Positions 34,053-42,440 of a DNA stretch of 45,447 nt are shown in pieces (the first letter of the stretch is position 1; each line of letters starts with the position of its first letter). The notes below the pieces were generated by a model, which was not told where the DNA came from, did not search any database, and was given only the letters and a program-made list of their open reading frames with translations. The DNA is from Bacteroidetes bacterium ADurb.Bin217. GTDB lineage: Bacteria; Bacteroidota; Bacteroidia; Bacteroidales; UBA1715. A program made the position numbers and the translations under genes. The stretch covers positions 1-45,447 of the forward strand of contig MWCJ01000020.1 in the NCBI GenBank assembly GCA_002069975.1, given 5' to 3'.

Positions 34053-34898
34053 ATGGAATTATCGAGATTTAAAGAAATTGCACTCAAGTATAAGGTTATT
34101 TTTTTTGATGCGTATGGTGTACTCAAAACATACAAAGGAATATTGCCGGGAGTTAAAGAAATGCTTGTTTTTTTGCAAGAAAACAATATTGATTTTTACG
34201 TGCTTACCAATGATGCATCGCGTAGTCCCGAATTACTTGTAAAAGGGTATCACAATGCCGGAATTACTGAAATTACACAACATAAGGTAATTTCGTCGGG
34301 TATGCTTGCTCGCGAATATATACAAAATAAAGTTGAGCATGGTCGGATTGCATATTTAGGTACCGAAGCATCTGCTCATTATATCGAAAAAGATGGCTTA
34401 CAGACGGTTTCTATAAAAGATTTGGATATAGAAACGTGTGGTGATGTTACGGCATTAGTTTTTTTAGATGACGAAGGGTATGATTGGAATGTGGATTTGA
34501 ATAAAACTCTAAATTTATTGCGAAAACGACCTATTCCTGTAATAGTAGCAAACACCGATGGTACATATCCTGTAGCCAAAAAAGATGTGGCTATTTCGGT
34601 AGGTGCTGTTGCCGATATGATTGAAAAACTAGCTCGTAAAACATTTATACGTTTTGGTAAACCCGATTCGCAAATTTTTAATTATGCTATGGAAAATGCT
34701 GTTCGCGATGATTCTGCAACAAAAAATGATATTCTTATGGTTGGCGATTCACTTGTTACAGATATTATAGGTGGTAATAAATTTGGAATAGATACATGTT
34801 TAGTATTGAGTGGAAATATATTACCCGAAAATTATGAGTTAATGATTCAATCGCTTGGTATTATTCCCGATTATATTTGTGAATCGGTAGCAACCTAA
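34053..34898 (+). CDS. HAD superfamily hydrolase, class IIA (NagD-like)
   Basis: Motif I is DAYGVLK (D19, Y21), motif II lies in FYVLTNDASRS, and motif IV is GDSLVTDI (G231-D232, D238). At 281 aa with a class IIA cap it resembles TIGR01459-type proteins. The second motif-I residue is Tyr, not the usual Asp that protonates the leaving group; in this branch the Asp is often replaced, so activity may differ from NagD. Substrate unknown. It starts 37 bp after the GH3-lactamase gene and is probably in the same transcript. Confidence 0.85.
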   Translation: MELSRFKEIALKYKVIFFDAYGVLKTYKGILPGVKEMLVFLQENNIDFYVLTNDASRSPELLVKGYHNAGITEITQHKVISSGMLAREYIQNKVEHGRIAYLGTEASAHYIEKDGLQTVSIKDLDIETCGDVTALVFLDDEGYDWNVDLNKTLNLLRKRPIPVIVANTDGTYPVAKKDVAISVGAVADMIEKLARKTFIRFGKPDSQIFNYAMENAVRDDSATKNDILMVGDSLVTDIIGGNKFGIDTCLVLSGNILPENYELMIQSLGIIPDYICESVAT

Positions 34899-34942
34899 TT
34901 GGTAGGATTTTTATACTATTTAGCCTCAATGACTAAAAAAAT

Positions 34943-34980
34943 AATTAATCATTAATAATTAACCATTAATAATTAACCAT
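34943..34980. repeat. 7-bp tandem repeat at the crtI stop codon
   Basis: Heptamers ATTAATC, ATTAATA, ATTAACC, ATTAATA, ATTAACC follow directly. The crtI-like stop codon (34973-34975, reverse) lies inside the repeat, and 34958-34974 is the exact reverse complement of 7281-7297. Confidence 0.85.
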
Positions 34981-36460
34981 TTTTCTTACTATATTCCACA
35001 ACTCTTTCTGTTGCTAGTTTAGAACTAATAATTGCCATAGGTAATCCTGCCCCGGGAACAGTTGATGCTCCAACATAAAACATGTTTTTGAATACTTCGT
35101 CGTAATTTCGTGGTCGCAATCCTCCTATTTGTTTTATAGCATGCGATAATCCTAAACCGCTGCCTTTGTATAAATTGTATTGTTGTTCCCAATTGGCAGG
35201 GGTACATATAGTTTTTGATACTATCAGAGGAATAATGTCTTGTCCTATTCGTTTCGAAAAATCTTGAAGTATACCCGTAACTATTTCTTCGGCATCGTCC
35301 CACGATTGTTTATTGAGTAAGTTTGGTACAGGGCATACAAAAAATAAACTTTCGCACCCTTCGGGAGCACATTCTTTATTGTATTTTGAAACTACATTGA
35401 CATAATAATAAGGTTTTTCGCTTGTCGAAATATCTTCTAATACGTGGTTTGAATACTCCTTATAATTACGACCTAAAAAATAATTGTGATGATGAACTTG
35501 TGGTAGTGTGGTGTTAATGCCAATGTAAAAAGTTAAATATCCCATTGTCCAATCTTTGCGTGCCAATTTTTTCTCACTGTAAGCTTTTCGTTGCAATACT
35601 TTGCCGCGAAATACTGCAGCATCTGCGTTAACCACAAATATGTCGGCAGTATACGTAATACCCTGTTTGTCGGTTACTGAACTAATTTTGTTGCCGATAT
35701 ACTCTACTTTTGTAATCTCTGTATTATATTGAATATTTACGTTTGCTTTGTCTAATTCTCGTAAAATTCCGATAACAATTTGATACATACCGCCTTGTAC
35801 ATTGTAATATCCATCGTGTTTAAATTCGGTGTACGATAATAGGGTGTATATCGATGATGTGTCAAATGGCGTTTTACCCAAAAAGAAAGCAACTAACGAA
35901 ATAATTTGACGTGCTTCTTGTGATGTGAAATGTTTAGATACTTGTTGCCAAAATGTACGAAATAATTTAGGAATATGATAGGGGTTTACTTTTGCTAATT
36001 CTATGAAATATGCAAACTTTGAACTAAAATTGTGTTTAATTACAATGTCAATTGTATCGTGAAAAATAGATGAACATTCTGCTATGTACGCTTCAAATTT
36101 TTTCTCAAAATCAGCTTCAATTCCTTCGAATTGTTGTGCAAATAATTGTGGGTTTTTATGAATTTGCCATATTTTATCGTTTCCTGCAAAATGAACCGTG
36201 TAAAGAGGGTCTAATTCTATAAAATCAAAAGGAATAGAAATATTGCATTCTCGAGCAAACGCTTCAAATTCATAGGACATGCTAAAAAAACTAGGTCCTG
36301 CATCAAATGTAAATCCGTCTTTCTTTATTTGGTTTAATCGTCCTCCAGCCTGTGCATTTTTTTCGAGAATTTGTACCGAATATCCTTGTTTAGCCAAACG
36401 CAAAGCTGTAGATATTCCACCTAATCCGGCTCCTATAATTACTACTGATTTTTTTTGCAT
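34973..36460 (-). CDS. crtI: Phytoene desaturase-type FAD oxidoreductase (CrtI/CrtN-like)
   Basis: The N-terminal dinucleotide motif is GAGLGG (residues 10-15), followed by AGGRLNQIKKDGFTFDAGPS and the closing FYVGASTVPGAGLPMAIIS. These are marks of carotenoid desaturases. At 495 aa it is complete. It introduces double bases in the C30 or C40 backbone; the chain length is not readable. It forms a group with the crtB- and CruF-like genes upstream on the same strand. Its last codons lie in a heptamer repeat, and another, G-rich repeat (36469-36505) lies just before the start codon. Confidence 0.92.
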   Translation of the reverse strand: MQKKSVVIIGAGLGGISTALRLAKQGYSVQILEKNAQAGGRLNQIKKDGFTFDAGPSFFSMSYEFEAFARECNISIPFDFIELDPLYTVHFAGNDKIWQIHKNPQLFAQQFEGIEADFEKKFEAYIAECSSIFHDTIDIVIKHNFSSKFAYFIELAKVNPYHIPKLFRTFWQQVSKHFTSQEARQIISLVAFFLGKTPFDTSSIYTLLSYTEFKHDGYYNVQGGMYQIVIGILRELDKANVNIQYNTEITKVEYIGNKISSVTDKQGITYTADIFVVNADAAVFRGKVLQRKAYSEKKLARKDWTMGYLTFYIGINTTLPQVHHHNYFLGRNYKEYSNHVLEDISTSEKPYYYVNVVSKYNKECAPEGCESLFFVCPVPNLLNKQSWDDAEEIVTGILQDFSKRIGQDIIPLIVSKTICTPANWEQQYNLYKGSGLGLSHAIKQIGGLRPRNYDEVFKNMFYVGASTVPGAGLPMAIISSKLATERVVEYSKKNG

Positions 36461-36468
36461 AGGTATGT

Positions 36469-36505
36469 GGGGTTAAAGGTTTAAGGGTTTAGGGGTATTT
36501 AGGTT
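36469..36505. repeat. G-rich 7-bp repeat in front of crtI
   Basis: The words GGTTAAA, GGTTTAA, GGGTTTA, GGGGTAT, TTAGGTT follow at 36471-36505, preceded by GG so that four G-runs are present on the forward strand. It lies 8 bp upstream of the crtI start codon (reverse), where it would be C-rich in the mRNA leader. A two-tetrad G-quadruplex on the forward strand is conceivable. Confidence 0.75.
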
Positions 36506-36526
36506 CATTTTTAATTTTTTATTGTG

Positions 36527-37186
36527 TTATAATCCAAAATATAAAATTATAAAAAATACCGATTGAATAATAAGAATTGTGTTTGCAATTTTGTTTTTAA
36601 TAATTAGTTTTGAATAACTTACTAAACTATGTAAAGCAACAGAAACAATAAACCAAGAAATATAATTTTGCAAAGGAATTATATTGTGTTCCCAATACCA
36701 CATATCCATTTTGTGTGCACTGTGTTCTAAGAAATAATCATACACAATCATGGTTGTCGATGCTCCAAGAATTTTAAATATTTCGTTCATTTTAAAATTT
36801 TGGAATACAAGACGTGTGGTGTATATTAAAAATAACCAATTCATTCCTATAAGCAGAGGCGTGTCAAATACTTTAACGCCAAGAGAATTGCCATATGAAT
36901 AGTTTCCAAATATTGCTTTGGTAGACACACCTATAATTTCAATACCTAATCCTACTAAAAAAATGACTGAAAATACAAGATATTGTTTATAAGAAATTTG
37001 AGATTCGTCGAATAGAATGAGCATTATAAAATTTCCAACCAATACATATGGAATAAGGCTTATAAGTAATAATGAAGTAGGGGGGTAGATAAATCCGGAA
37101 ATTCCAACAGAGAAAAAAATGCAAAGCAATATTCGTATTATTCGAGTATTACTTACAATAAGTTGTTGTACGCTAGTATAGTTCAT
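36527..37186 (-). CDS. CruF/DUF422-like carotenoid biosynthesis membrane protein
   Basis: A multi-pass (about seven-helix) membrane protein whose centre contains FGNYSYGNSLGVKVFDTPLLIGMNW, typical of the carotenoid 1',2'-hydratase (CruF) / DUF422 family. Members add water to the end of an acyclic carotenoid or belong to related end-group enzymes; the exact reaction is uncertain. Start: ATG at 37186 (MNYTSVQQL) lies one base past the crtB-like stop. An in-frame ATG at 37222 lies within that gene and is less likely. It is 219 aa. Confidence 0.8.
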   Translation of the reverse strand: MNYTSVQQLIVSNTRIIRILLCIFFSVGISGFIYPPTSLLLISLIPYVLVGNFIMLILFDESQISYKQYLVFSVIFLVGLGIEIIGVSTKAIFGNYSYGNSLGVKVFDTPLLIGMNWLFLIYTTRLVFQNFKMNEIFKILGASTTMIVYDYFLEHSAHKMDMWYWEHNIIPLQNYISWFIVSVALHSLVSYSKLIIKNKIANTILIIQSVFFIILYFGL

Positions 37187-37187
37187 G

Positions 37188-38033
37188 TTACATAATTCGA
37201 AAAAAACATGCAAAAAATGCACGAACCACTAGTATTAATTTGGTTGTATCTGATACTCGAATACGAGTATGAGCAATTTGAGCTGCCGGAGTTTGTTTTA
37301 ATTTCTTTAATAATTGTTGGTAATATAAGAATGCTGTATAAACCGCTAATTTTGCTTCGCGAGGTAATTGTGTAATTCCTTTATGTGCGTCGGTAAAATC
37401 TGCTTGAATATCTTCAATTATTTCGTTTTTTACCGATTCGGTAAATTCAGCATGTAACAAATTTGGAAAGTATGTACGCTGTAAATTTTCCATGTCGTTA
37501 TGAATATCGCGTAAAAAATTTACTTTCTGAAATGCTGCCCCTAATTTGATTGCAGGTGGTTTTAATAATTCAAATTCTTCGGGAGTTTTACAGAAAACTT
37601 GTAAACACATAAGCCCTACAACTTCTGCCGAACCATAAATGTATTCGTCAATTTCGTCGGCACTACTGTATTCGTTTTTGTTAATATCGAATCGCATACT
37701 TTTTAAAAATACTTGTATGTATTCGTGATTTATTTTGTAATGATTTACGGTTTGCTGAAACGAATGTAAAATAGGGTTTAAACTAATACCTTCTTGTATT
37801 GCTTTATATGTATCGGCTTCGAAAGAATTTAGTAAATCTAATTTATTATGTTCGTGAAATGTGTCTACAATTTCATCGGCAAGCCTTACAAACCCATAAA
37901 TATTAAATATAGCTGTTCGAATGTGTTTCGAAAATAATAACGATGATATATAAAACGAAGTACTATATTTTCGAATTATTACCTTCGAAATAGTCTCGCA
38001 ACTCTCGGTATATAGTTTAAATGTAGATGCCAC
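37188..38033 (-). CDS. crtB: Phytoene/squalene synthase family protein (CrtB-like)
   Basis: It condenses two prenyl diphosphates head-to-head to phytoene or dehydrosqualene. Both Asp-rich motifs are present: DEIVD (in YGFVRLADEIVDTF) and DIHND (in KVNFLRDIHND). The family's KYSTSF and YIYGSAEVVGLMC are also there. A GTG at 38033, two bases after the epimerase stop, gives MASTFKLYTESC, the usual family start; an ATG at 38063 would overlap the epimerase by 28 bp and add 10 residues. It is followed by the CruF-like gene after one base, so the three carotenoid genes make one unit. Confidence 0.9.
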   Translation of the reverse strand: MASTFKLYTESCETISKVIIRKYSTSFYISSLLFSKHIRTAIFNIYGFVRLADEIVDTFHEHNKLDLLNSFEADTYKAIQEGISLNPILHSFQQTVNHYKINHEYIQVFLKSMRFDINKNEYSSADEIDEYIYGSAEVVGLMCLQVFCKTPEEFELLKPPAIKLGAAFQKVNFLRDIHNDMENLQRTYFPNLLHAEFTESVKNEIIEDIQADFTDAHKGITQLPREAKLAVYTAFLYYQQLLKKLKQTPAAQIAHTRIRVSDTTKLILVVRAFFACFFRIM

Positions 38034-38035
38034 TT

Positions 38036-39013
38036 TTATTTTTTTGAATGTTGCAAAAACCACTCTATTGTTTTATCTATACCATCTTTTACACTTACTT
38101 GCGGGCTATACGATAGTATTTGTTTAGCCTTGTCTATACATGCCAAAGAATGTTTAATATCTCCTTTGCGAATGTTGGTATATGTAGGTGTAATTTTACC
38201 AATCGCAGGTTTGTGCTTAGCTAAACTTGATATCATATACATAGTCAGCGTTGTAAGATCTATAGATTCGGAGCATGCTATGTTAATATGTTCGTGTTTG
38301 TTCTGTAAAGGAGCAGTGGCAGCTAACAAATTGGCATGCACAACATTGTCTATATAAGTAAAATCTCGAGATTGAGAACCGTCGCCATAAATTACCGGTG
38401 ATTGTTTACGTAGCAAACAATCGATAAATTTTGGAATCACCGCAGCATATGCTCCTTGTGGATCTTGATAGGGACCAAATACATTAAAATAACACAAACC
38501 TATTGTTTCAATATCATACAATTGCGAAAAAACAGAAGCAAACAAATCATTGGTTTGTTTAGTTACCGCATAAGGAGAAAGTAAATTTCCTTTTTTTGTT
38601 TCAATTTTAGGCGAATAGTCTGCATCTCCGTATGTTGATGAACTGCTTGCATAAATAAAACGTGTAACTCCTGCATCTTTTGCGGCAGTGATTATGTTAA
38701 CAAATCCTTGAATATTTACTCGAGCACTTGTAACTGGGTCGGAAATTGAACGAGGAACAGAACCTAATGCAGCATGATGAAACACAATTGATATTTTATT
38801 GATAGCTTTTTTGCAAACTTCACCATCACAAATATCACCTTCGATAAATGAGAAATTCGGGTTTTTAAAAAAACGTTCAATATTATGTTTGTATCCTGTT
38901 GCAAGATTATCTAAACATACAACAGTGTTGTTGGCAGCCAAAAGAGCTTCAATTAAATTGGAACCAATAAAACCGGCACCTCCGGTTACCAAAACACGTG
39001 TATTTGTTATCAT
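38036..39013 (-). CDS. UDP-N-acetylglucosamine 4-epimerase-type SDR (WbpP/TviC-like)
   Basis: The extended SDR has the NAD-binding GGAGFIG at 11-17, HHAALGSVPRSISDP (the WbpP/TviC signature), S124-S126 in ASSSSTYGD and the catalytic Y148/K152 (YAVTK). At 325 aa it is complete. It supplies UDP-sugars for surface glycans, probably UDP-GalNAc or UDP-GalNAcA; the preferred substrate is not readable. It begins one base after the rny stop, so it is read through from the rny transcript, and is followed directly by the carotenoid genes. Confidence 0.9.
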   Translation of the reverse strand: MITNTRVLVTGGAGFIGSNLIEALLAANNTVVCLDNLATGYKHNIERFFKNPNFSFIEGDICDGEVCKKAINKISIVFHHAALGSVPRSISDPVTSARVNIQGFVNIITAAKDAGVTRFIYASSSSTYGDADYSPKIETKKGNLLSPYAVTKQTNDLFASVFSQLYDIETIGLCYFNVFGPYQDPQGAYAAVIPKFIDCLLRKQSPVIYGDGSQSRDFTYIDNVVHANLLAATAPLQNKHEHINIACSESIDLTTLTMYMISSLAKHKPAIGKITPTYTNIRKGDIKHSLACIDKAKQILSYSPQVSVKDGIDKTIEWFLQHSKK

Positions 39014-39014
39014 A

Positions 39015-40547
39015 TTATTTTGCGTAATTTACAGCTCTTGTTTCTCGTATTACAGTAATTTTTACTTGACCCGGATACGTCATTTCTTCTTGAATTTTTT
39101 TAGCAATATTCATTGATAAAATTTCAGTATCACTGTCGTTTACTTTTTCGGCACCTACAATTACGCGTAATTCACGACCTGCTTGAATTGCATACGTTTT
39201 AAGAACCCCGGGATACGATAATGCTATAGTTTCAAGGTCTTTTAAACGTTTAATGTACGATTCTACAATTTCGCGTCGAGCACCCGGACGAGCACCAGAA
39301 ATAGCATCGCATACTTGAACAATAGGGGCTATGAGAGTTTCCATTTCAATCTCTTCGTGATGCGAACCTATGGCGTTACAAATTTCAGGTTTTTCTTTGA
39401 AACGTTCAGCCAATTTCATACCCGCCAATGCGTGTGGCAATTCCCCGTCGTCTTCGGCAACCTTACCAATATCGTGGAGTAATCCGGCACGCTTAGCAGC
39501 TTTAGCATTTAATCCTAATTCCGAAGCCATAATGCCACATAGTTTTGCTGTTTCTTTTGAGTGTTGTAATAAATTTTGACCATATGAAGAACGGTATTTC
39601 ATTTTACCGATATGTCGAATTAGTTCGGGATGTAAGCCATGAATACCAAGGTCAATACAAACTCGTTTGCCTGTTTCAATAATTTCTTCTTCTACTTGTT
39701 TTTTTGTTTTTTCTACCACTTCTTCAATGCGAGCAGGGTGAATGCGACCATCTGTAACTAATTGGTGTAGAGCCAAACGAGCTATTTCGCGACGAATAGG
39801 ATCAAATCCCGAAAGAATTATAGCTTCAGGTGTGTCATCTACCACTATTTCAATACCGGTAGCAGCTTCCAAAGCACGAATGTTTCTTCCTTCACGTCCA
39901 ATAATTCGACCTTTTACCTCATCGTTTTCTATATGGAATACCGATACAGAATTTTCAACCACATGCTCGGTTGCAGTACGTTGAATTGTTTGAACCACAA
40001 GTTTTTTAGCCTCTTTGTTGGCTGTCATTTTTGCTTCGTCAATAATTTCATTTATAAGCGACATTGCCTCTGTTTTAGCTTCAGCTTTCAACGTTTCTAC
40101 CAATTGATCTTTTGCTTCTTGAGCAGAAAGCCCTGAAATAGCTTCGAGTTGGTCAATTTGTTGTTTGTGAGCTCGTTCTAATTCCTCGGCTTTGCGTTCG
40201 TTAATCTGAATTTGATTCGATAATTGGTCTTTTTTTGTATCAATTTCTTTTTCTTTTCTTTGTAAATCTTCGAATTTTAATCGTAAACTATCTTCTTTTT
40301 GTTTAATACGATTTTCACCTTGTAGAACTTTGTTGTTTCGTTCGTTAATTACTTTTTCGTGCTCAGCTTTTAATTGTAAAAATTTTTCTTTTGCTTGCAA
40401 CATTTTGTCTTTTTTAATTACTTCGGCTTCTTTTTCCGCTTCAGAAACTATTGCTTTTGCTTTGGCCTGTAACATAGTTTTTTGCAAAACAAAAGTAATT
40501 GCAGCACCTATTATAAAGCCAAGTGTTGAATAAATCAGTATTTCCAT
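39015..40547 (-). CDS. rny: Ribonuclease Y
   Basis: Membrane-anchored endoribonuclease that starts decay of many mRNAs. The N-terminal membrane helix (about 3-22) is followed by a long coiled coil (about 25-175), a KH domain with GRIIGREG at 213-220, and an HD domain with H329 and HD at 358-359. The end VNYAK is the family end. At 510 aa it is complete. It lies between the 6S RNA and the epimerase gene, and is presumably transcribed with zapB-like/zapA. Confidence 0.96.
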   Translation of the reverse strand: MEILIYSTLGFIIGAAITFVLQKTMLQAKAKAIVSEAEKEAEVIKKDKMLQAKEKFLQLKAEHEKVINERNNKVLQGENRIKQKEDSLRLKFEDLQRKEKEIDTKKDQLSNQIQINERKAEELERAHKQQIDQLEAISGLSAQEAKDQLVETLKAEAKTEAMSLINEIIDEAKMTANKEAKKLVVQTIQRTATEHVVENSVSVFHIENDEVKGRIIGREGRNIRALEAATGIEIVVDDTPEAIILSGFDPIRREIARLALHQLVTDGRIHPARIEEVVEKTKKQVEEEIIETGKRVCIDLGIHGLHPELIRHIGKMKYRSSYGQNLLQHSKETAKLCGIMASELGLNAKAAKRAGLLHDIGKVAEDDGELPHALAGMKLAERFKEKPEICNAIGSHHEEIEMETLIAPIVQVCDAISGARPGARREIVESYIKRLKDLETIALSYPGVLKTYAIQAGRELRVIVGAEKVNDSDTEILSMNIAKKIQEEMTYPGQVKITVIRETRAVNYAK

Positions 40548-40579
40548 ACGTGTTGTTTAATTTAAGTTAATTATATATA

Positions 40580-40778
40580 TACAAAAAGCTCGTATCAAAA
40601 TCTTAAATTGTAGAAAACCCCAAAATACAGGGTTTGGAGTGTCAACTATATCTAACTTCCACTGTTTTTTATTCAAAAACCGCCGTAACGGTGAGGCCTG
40701 TTATCAATAGTCGTAACTTTCTCCGGTTTAGTGTAAACGTTGAGTTTTCACATTATTTAAGAAATTAATACGAGCTAT
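40580..40778 (-). ncRNA. ssrS: 6S RNA
   Basis: Read on the reverse strand, the ends AGCTCGTATTAA (40776-40765) and TTGATACGAGCT (40598-40587) pair to form a closing stem with one wobble, and a T5 tract follows at 40586-40582. The interval is about 190 nt, the size of 6S RNA, and internal sequence (for example CCAAACCCTG / CAGG-like pairings) allows a long hairpin with a central bubble. It lies between zapA and rny; zapA next to 6S RNA is a widespread arrangement. 6S RNA binds and inhibits sigma70-holoenzyme in stationary phase. The identification is from context, length and stem, not from a covariance model. Confidence 0.75.
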
Positions 40779-40794
40779 ATTTTTAGTCTGTTTT

Positions 40795-41088
40795 TTATGT
40801 ATGTATTTTTATAAATTCATCAAGTTCTTCACACAATTGTTCTATACGGGTTTCAATACTTTGTGTGTTTTGATTCCCTTCTACATCAAGTAATTTACTT
40901 GCAAATTGTAAACTAACCATAGCCAACAAATCCTGATTGTCTTTATCCGAATAGTGTTGTTTAAACCGTATTACTAAATCGTTAATCCGTTTAGCAGCTT
41001 CGCGAAGTTTTTCTTCTTCTTTCCACTCTATGAGCAACGGATAATTACGTTCCAGAATTTTTAGCTTTATCGATAGTTTTTCACTCAT
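40795..41088 (-). CDS. zapA: Cell division protein ZapA
   Basis: The 97-aa protein starts MSEKLSIKLKILERNYPLLI, the beta-hairpin of ZapA, followed by EEEKLREAAKRINDLVIRF and a long C-terminal coiled coil (about 50-95). It bundles FtsZ filaments at midcell. The gene overlaps the upstream coiled-coil gene by 4 bp (ATGA) and is followed by the 6S RNA. Confidence 0.92.
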   Translation of the reverse strand: MSEKLSIKLKILERNYPLLIEWKEEEKLREAAKRINDLVIRFKQHYSDKDNQDLLAMVSLQFASKLLDVEGNQNTQSIETRIEQLCEELDEFIKIHT

Positions 41089-41378
41089 TTATTTAATAAT
41101 GCAATACATGTATCTATTTCTCGTACAATTTCCTCTATTTTTCGTTTGGCTTCAGTTGTGTCGCCTCCCGAATCGGATACTGCTTTCGCTATTTGTAAAT
41201 TTTTATAATTTCGTTCTAATTCTTTTATTGTATTATTTTGTTGTTCTATTATTTGTTGTAATTCATTGTTTTTTGTTCGTAATTCGTTGTTTTGTTGTTT
41301 AATAACGGTATGCATAGATGTAACAATCCGTATTTTTTCTTGTAATGTATTTCCAAGCAATTCCAAATTTGTACCCAT
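41085..41378 (-). CDS. Coiled-coil protein, ZapB-like by position
   Basis: This 97-aa protein is nearly all coiled coil (IKQQNNELRTKNNELQQIIEQQNNTIKELERNYKNL). Its location directly before zapA, with a 4-bp overlap, and its size suggest a division-related partner such as a ZapB analogue, but coiled-coil similarity alone is poor evidence. It has a good promoter 26-56 bp upstream. Confidence 0.82.
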   Translation of the reverse strand: MGTNLELLGNTLQEKIRIVTSMHTVIKQQNNELRTKNNELQQIIEQQNNTIKELERNYKNLQIAKAVSDSGGDTTEAKRKIEEIVREIDTCIALLNK

Positions 41379-41403
41379 GGTTTATACCGTATAATTTATA
41401 ATA

Positions 41404-41434
41404 CAAAAATAGCATCTTAAAACTATTTTTACAA
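41404..41434 (-). promoter_or_regulatory. Promoter of the zapB-like/zapA/6S/rny unit
   Basis: On the reverse strand TTG (41434-41432), 20 bp, then TATTTTTG (41411-41404) matches the Bacteroidota promoter exactly. The predicted start is about 20 nt before the ATG at 41378. Confidence 0.65.
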
Positions 41435-41725
41435 TGGTATATCATTTTTTTTTTCATAATTAAACAAAAAAGTAATATGATTTTTGCAATAGCTTGAAAG
41501 CATGCTTATTTATAACAAATTATTTAGATACGCTTTAGATTAATTTGCGTTTAATCCTAACTTAGTGTAAAACAGAATAGGGGAGCTTGTATTCGTGTTG
41601 TTTTCTTGTTTGAATGACTGTTTTGAGCTAAAATCTCGTGATTTGGTGTTTATGAATTTGAATAACGATGTTATTAACAAAATTGAATTTTTATTGACAA
41701 TTATATTTTTAAACGTAGTATTTTG
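41435..41725. other. Non-coding interval upstream of the outer-membrane protein gene
   Basis: Nothing like a gene was found. It contains a 10-bp palindrome AAGCATGCTT at 41498-41507 and a 6-3-6 inverted repeat AATAAC-gat-GTTATT at 41661-41675, about 80 bp before the ATG at 41753, which could be an operator. Confidence 0.35.
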
Positions 41726-41733
41726 TATATTTG
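41726..41733 (+). promoter_or_regulatory. -7 box of the outer-membrane protein gene
   Basis: TATATTTG is an exact TAnnTTTG match, 19 bp before the ATG at 41753. The -33 element is unclear. Confidence 0.45.
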
Positions 41734-41752
41734 ACTATATAATTTATTCATT

Positions 41753-42358
41753 ATGATACGTAAAATATTACATATTGCTTTAGTTTTATTGTGTTTTCAG
41801 ACAATTAATGCACAAGAACAACCACAAATAGACGATGGTGCCGATTCTATATATTTAAAATGTTTATACGAACACAAAAGTTTTGCATCGCTTAATTTAT
41901 TGCAATTTGTTGTAGGTACAGCAAATATTAATTATGAATTATTTGTTTCGAAACAAATTTCGGTAAAAGCGGGTGTGGGGACAGTTATAGGATATCGAAT
42001 ATTTGTAGATGAATATGAAAATTGTTTGCCAGGTGGGGTATATGCTACATTTGAACCACGTTGGTATTCATTTCAATCTACCAAGAATTGTTGGATGCAA
42101 ATAGGGGTTGGTGCTTCCTATAAATATTGGAATTATATTCAAAACGAGATGCAAGAAGAAATTATAAATAATGAATCGGTGTTTAGTTATAAAGAAATTG
42201 AACAAACACATCATCAATTTGGAGTATCTGTAATTGGAAAACATCCTGTTTCAGGTGGTTTTACATTCGAATATCAGGCAGGTGTGGCAGGTGGAGAGAA
42301 AAACAATACTGTGTTGTTAACTCCAAATGTTGGATTTTCGGTAGGTTGGATTTTTTAA
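41753..42358 (+). CDS. Secreted, probably outer-membrane beta-barrel protein
   Basis: A signal peptide (MIRKILHIALVLLCFQTINA) precedes a 180-residue region of alternating hydrophobic and polar strands (ISVKAGVGTVIGYRIF, VYATFEPRWYSF, WMQIGVGASYKYWNY, FTFEYQAGVAGG) and it ends with an aromatic residue (VGWIF*), as beta-barrel proteins do. DUF3575-like barrel proteins have a similar size. No specific function is recognised. It is transcribed alone, from its own -7 box. Confidence 0.75.
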   Translation: MIRKILHIALVLLCFQTINAQEQPQIDDGADSIYLKCLYEHKSFASLNLLQFVVGTANINYELFVSKQISVKAGVGTVIGYRIFVDEYENCLPGGVYATFEPRWYSFQSTKNCWMQIGVGASYKYWNYIQNEMQEEIINNESVFSYKEIEQTHHQFGVSVIGKHPVSGGFTFEYQAGVAGGEKNNTVLLTPNVGFSVGWIF

Positions 42359-42440
42359 ATACCCCGATGTGTTCAGTATATTTTGCGGGCATAGAATTTA
42401 TCGTAAATATTTCAAATTTATCCAGTTAGGATTCGGTTAT

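Noticed and set aside
41099..41302. 67-codon forward ORF opposite the ZapB-like gene
   Set aside because: Phe/Leu/Val-rich shadow produced by the complementary strand of a Gln/Asn/Lys-rich coiled coil.
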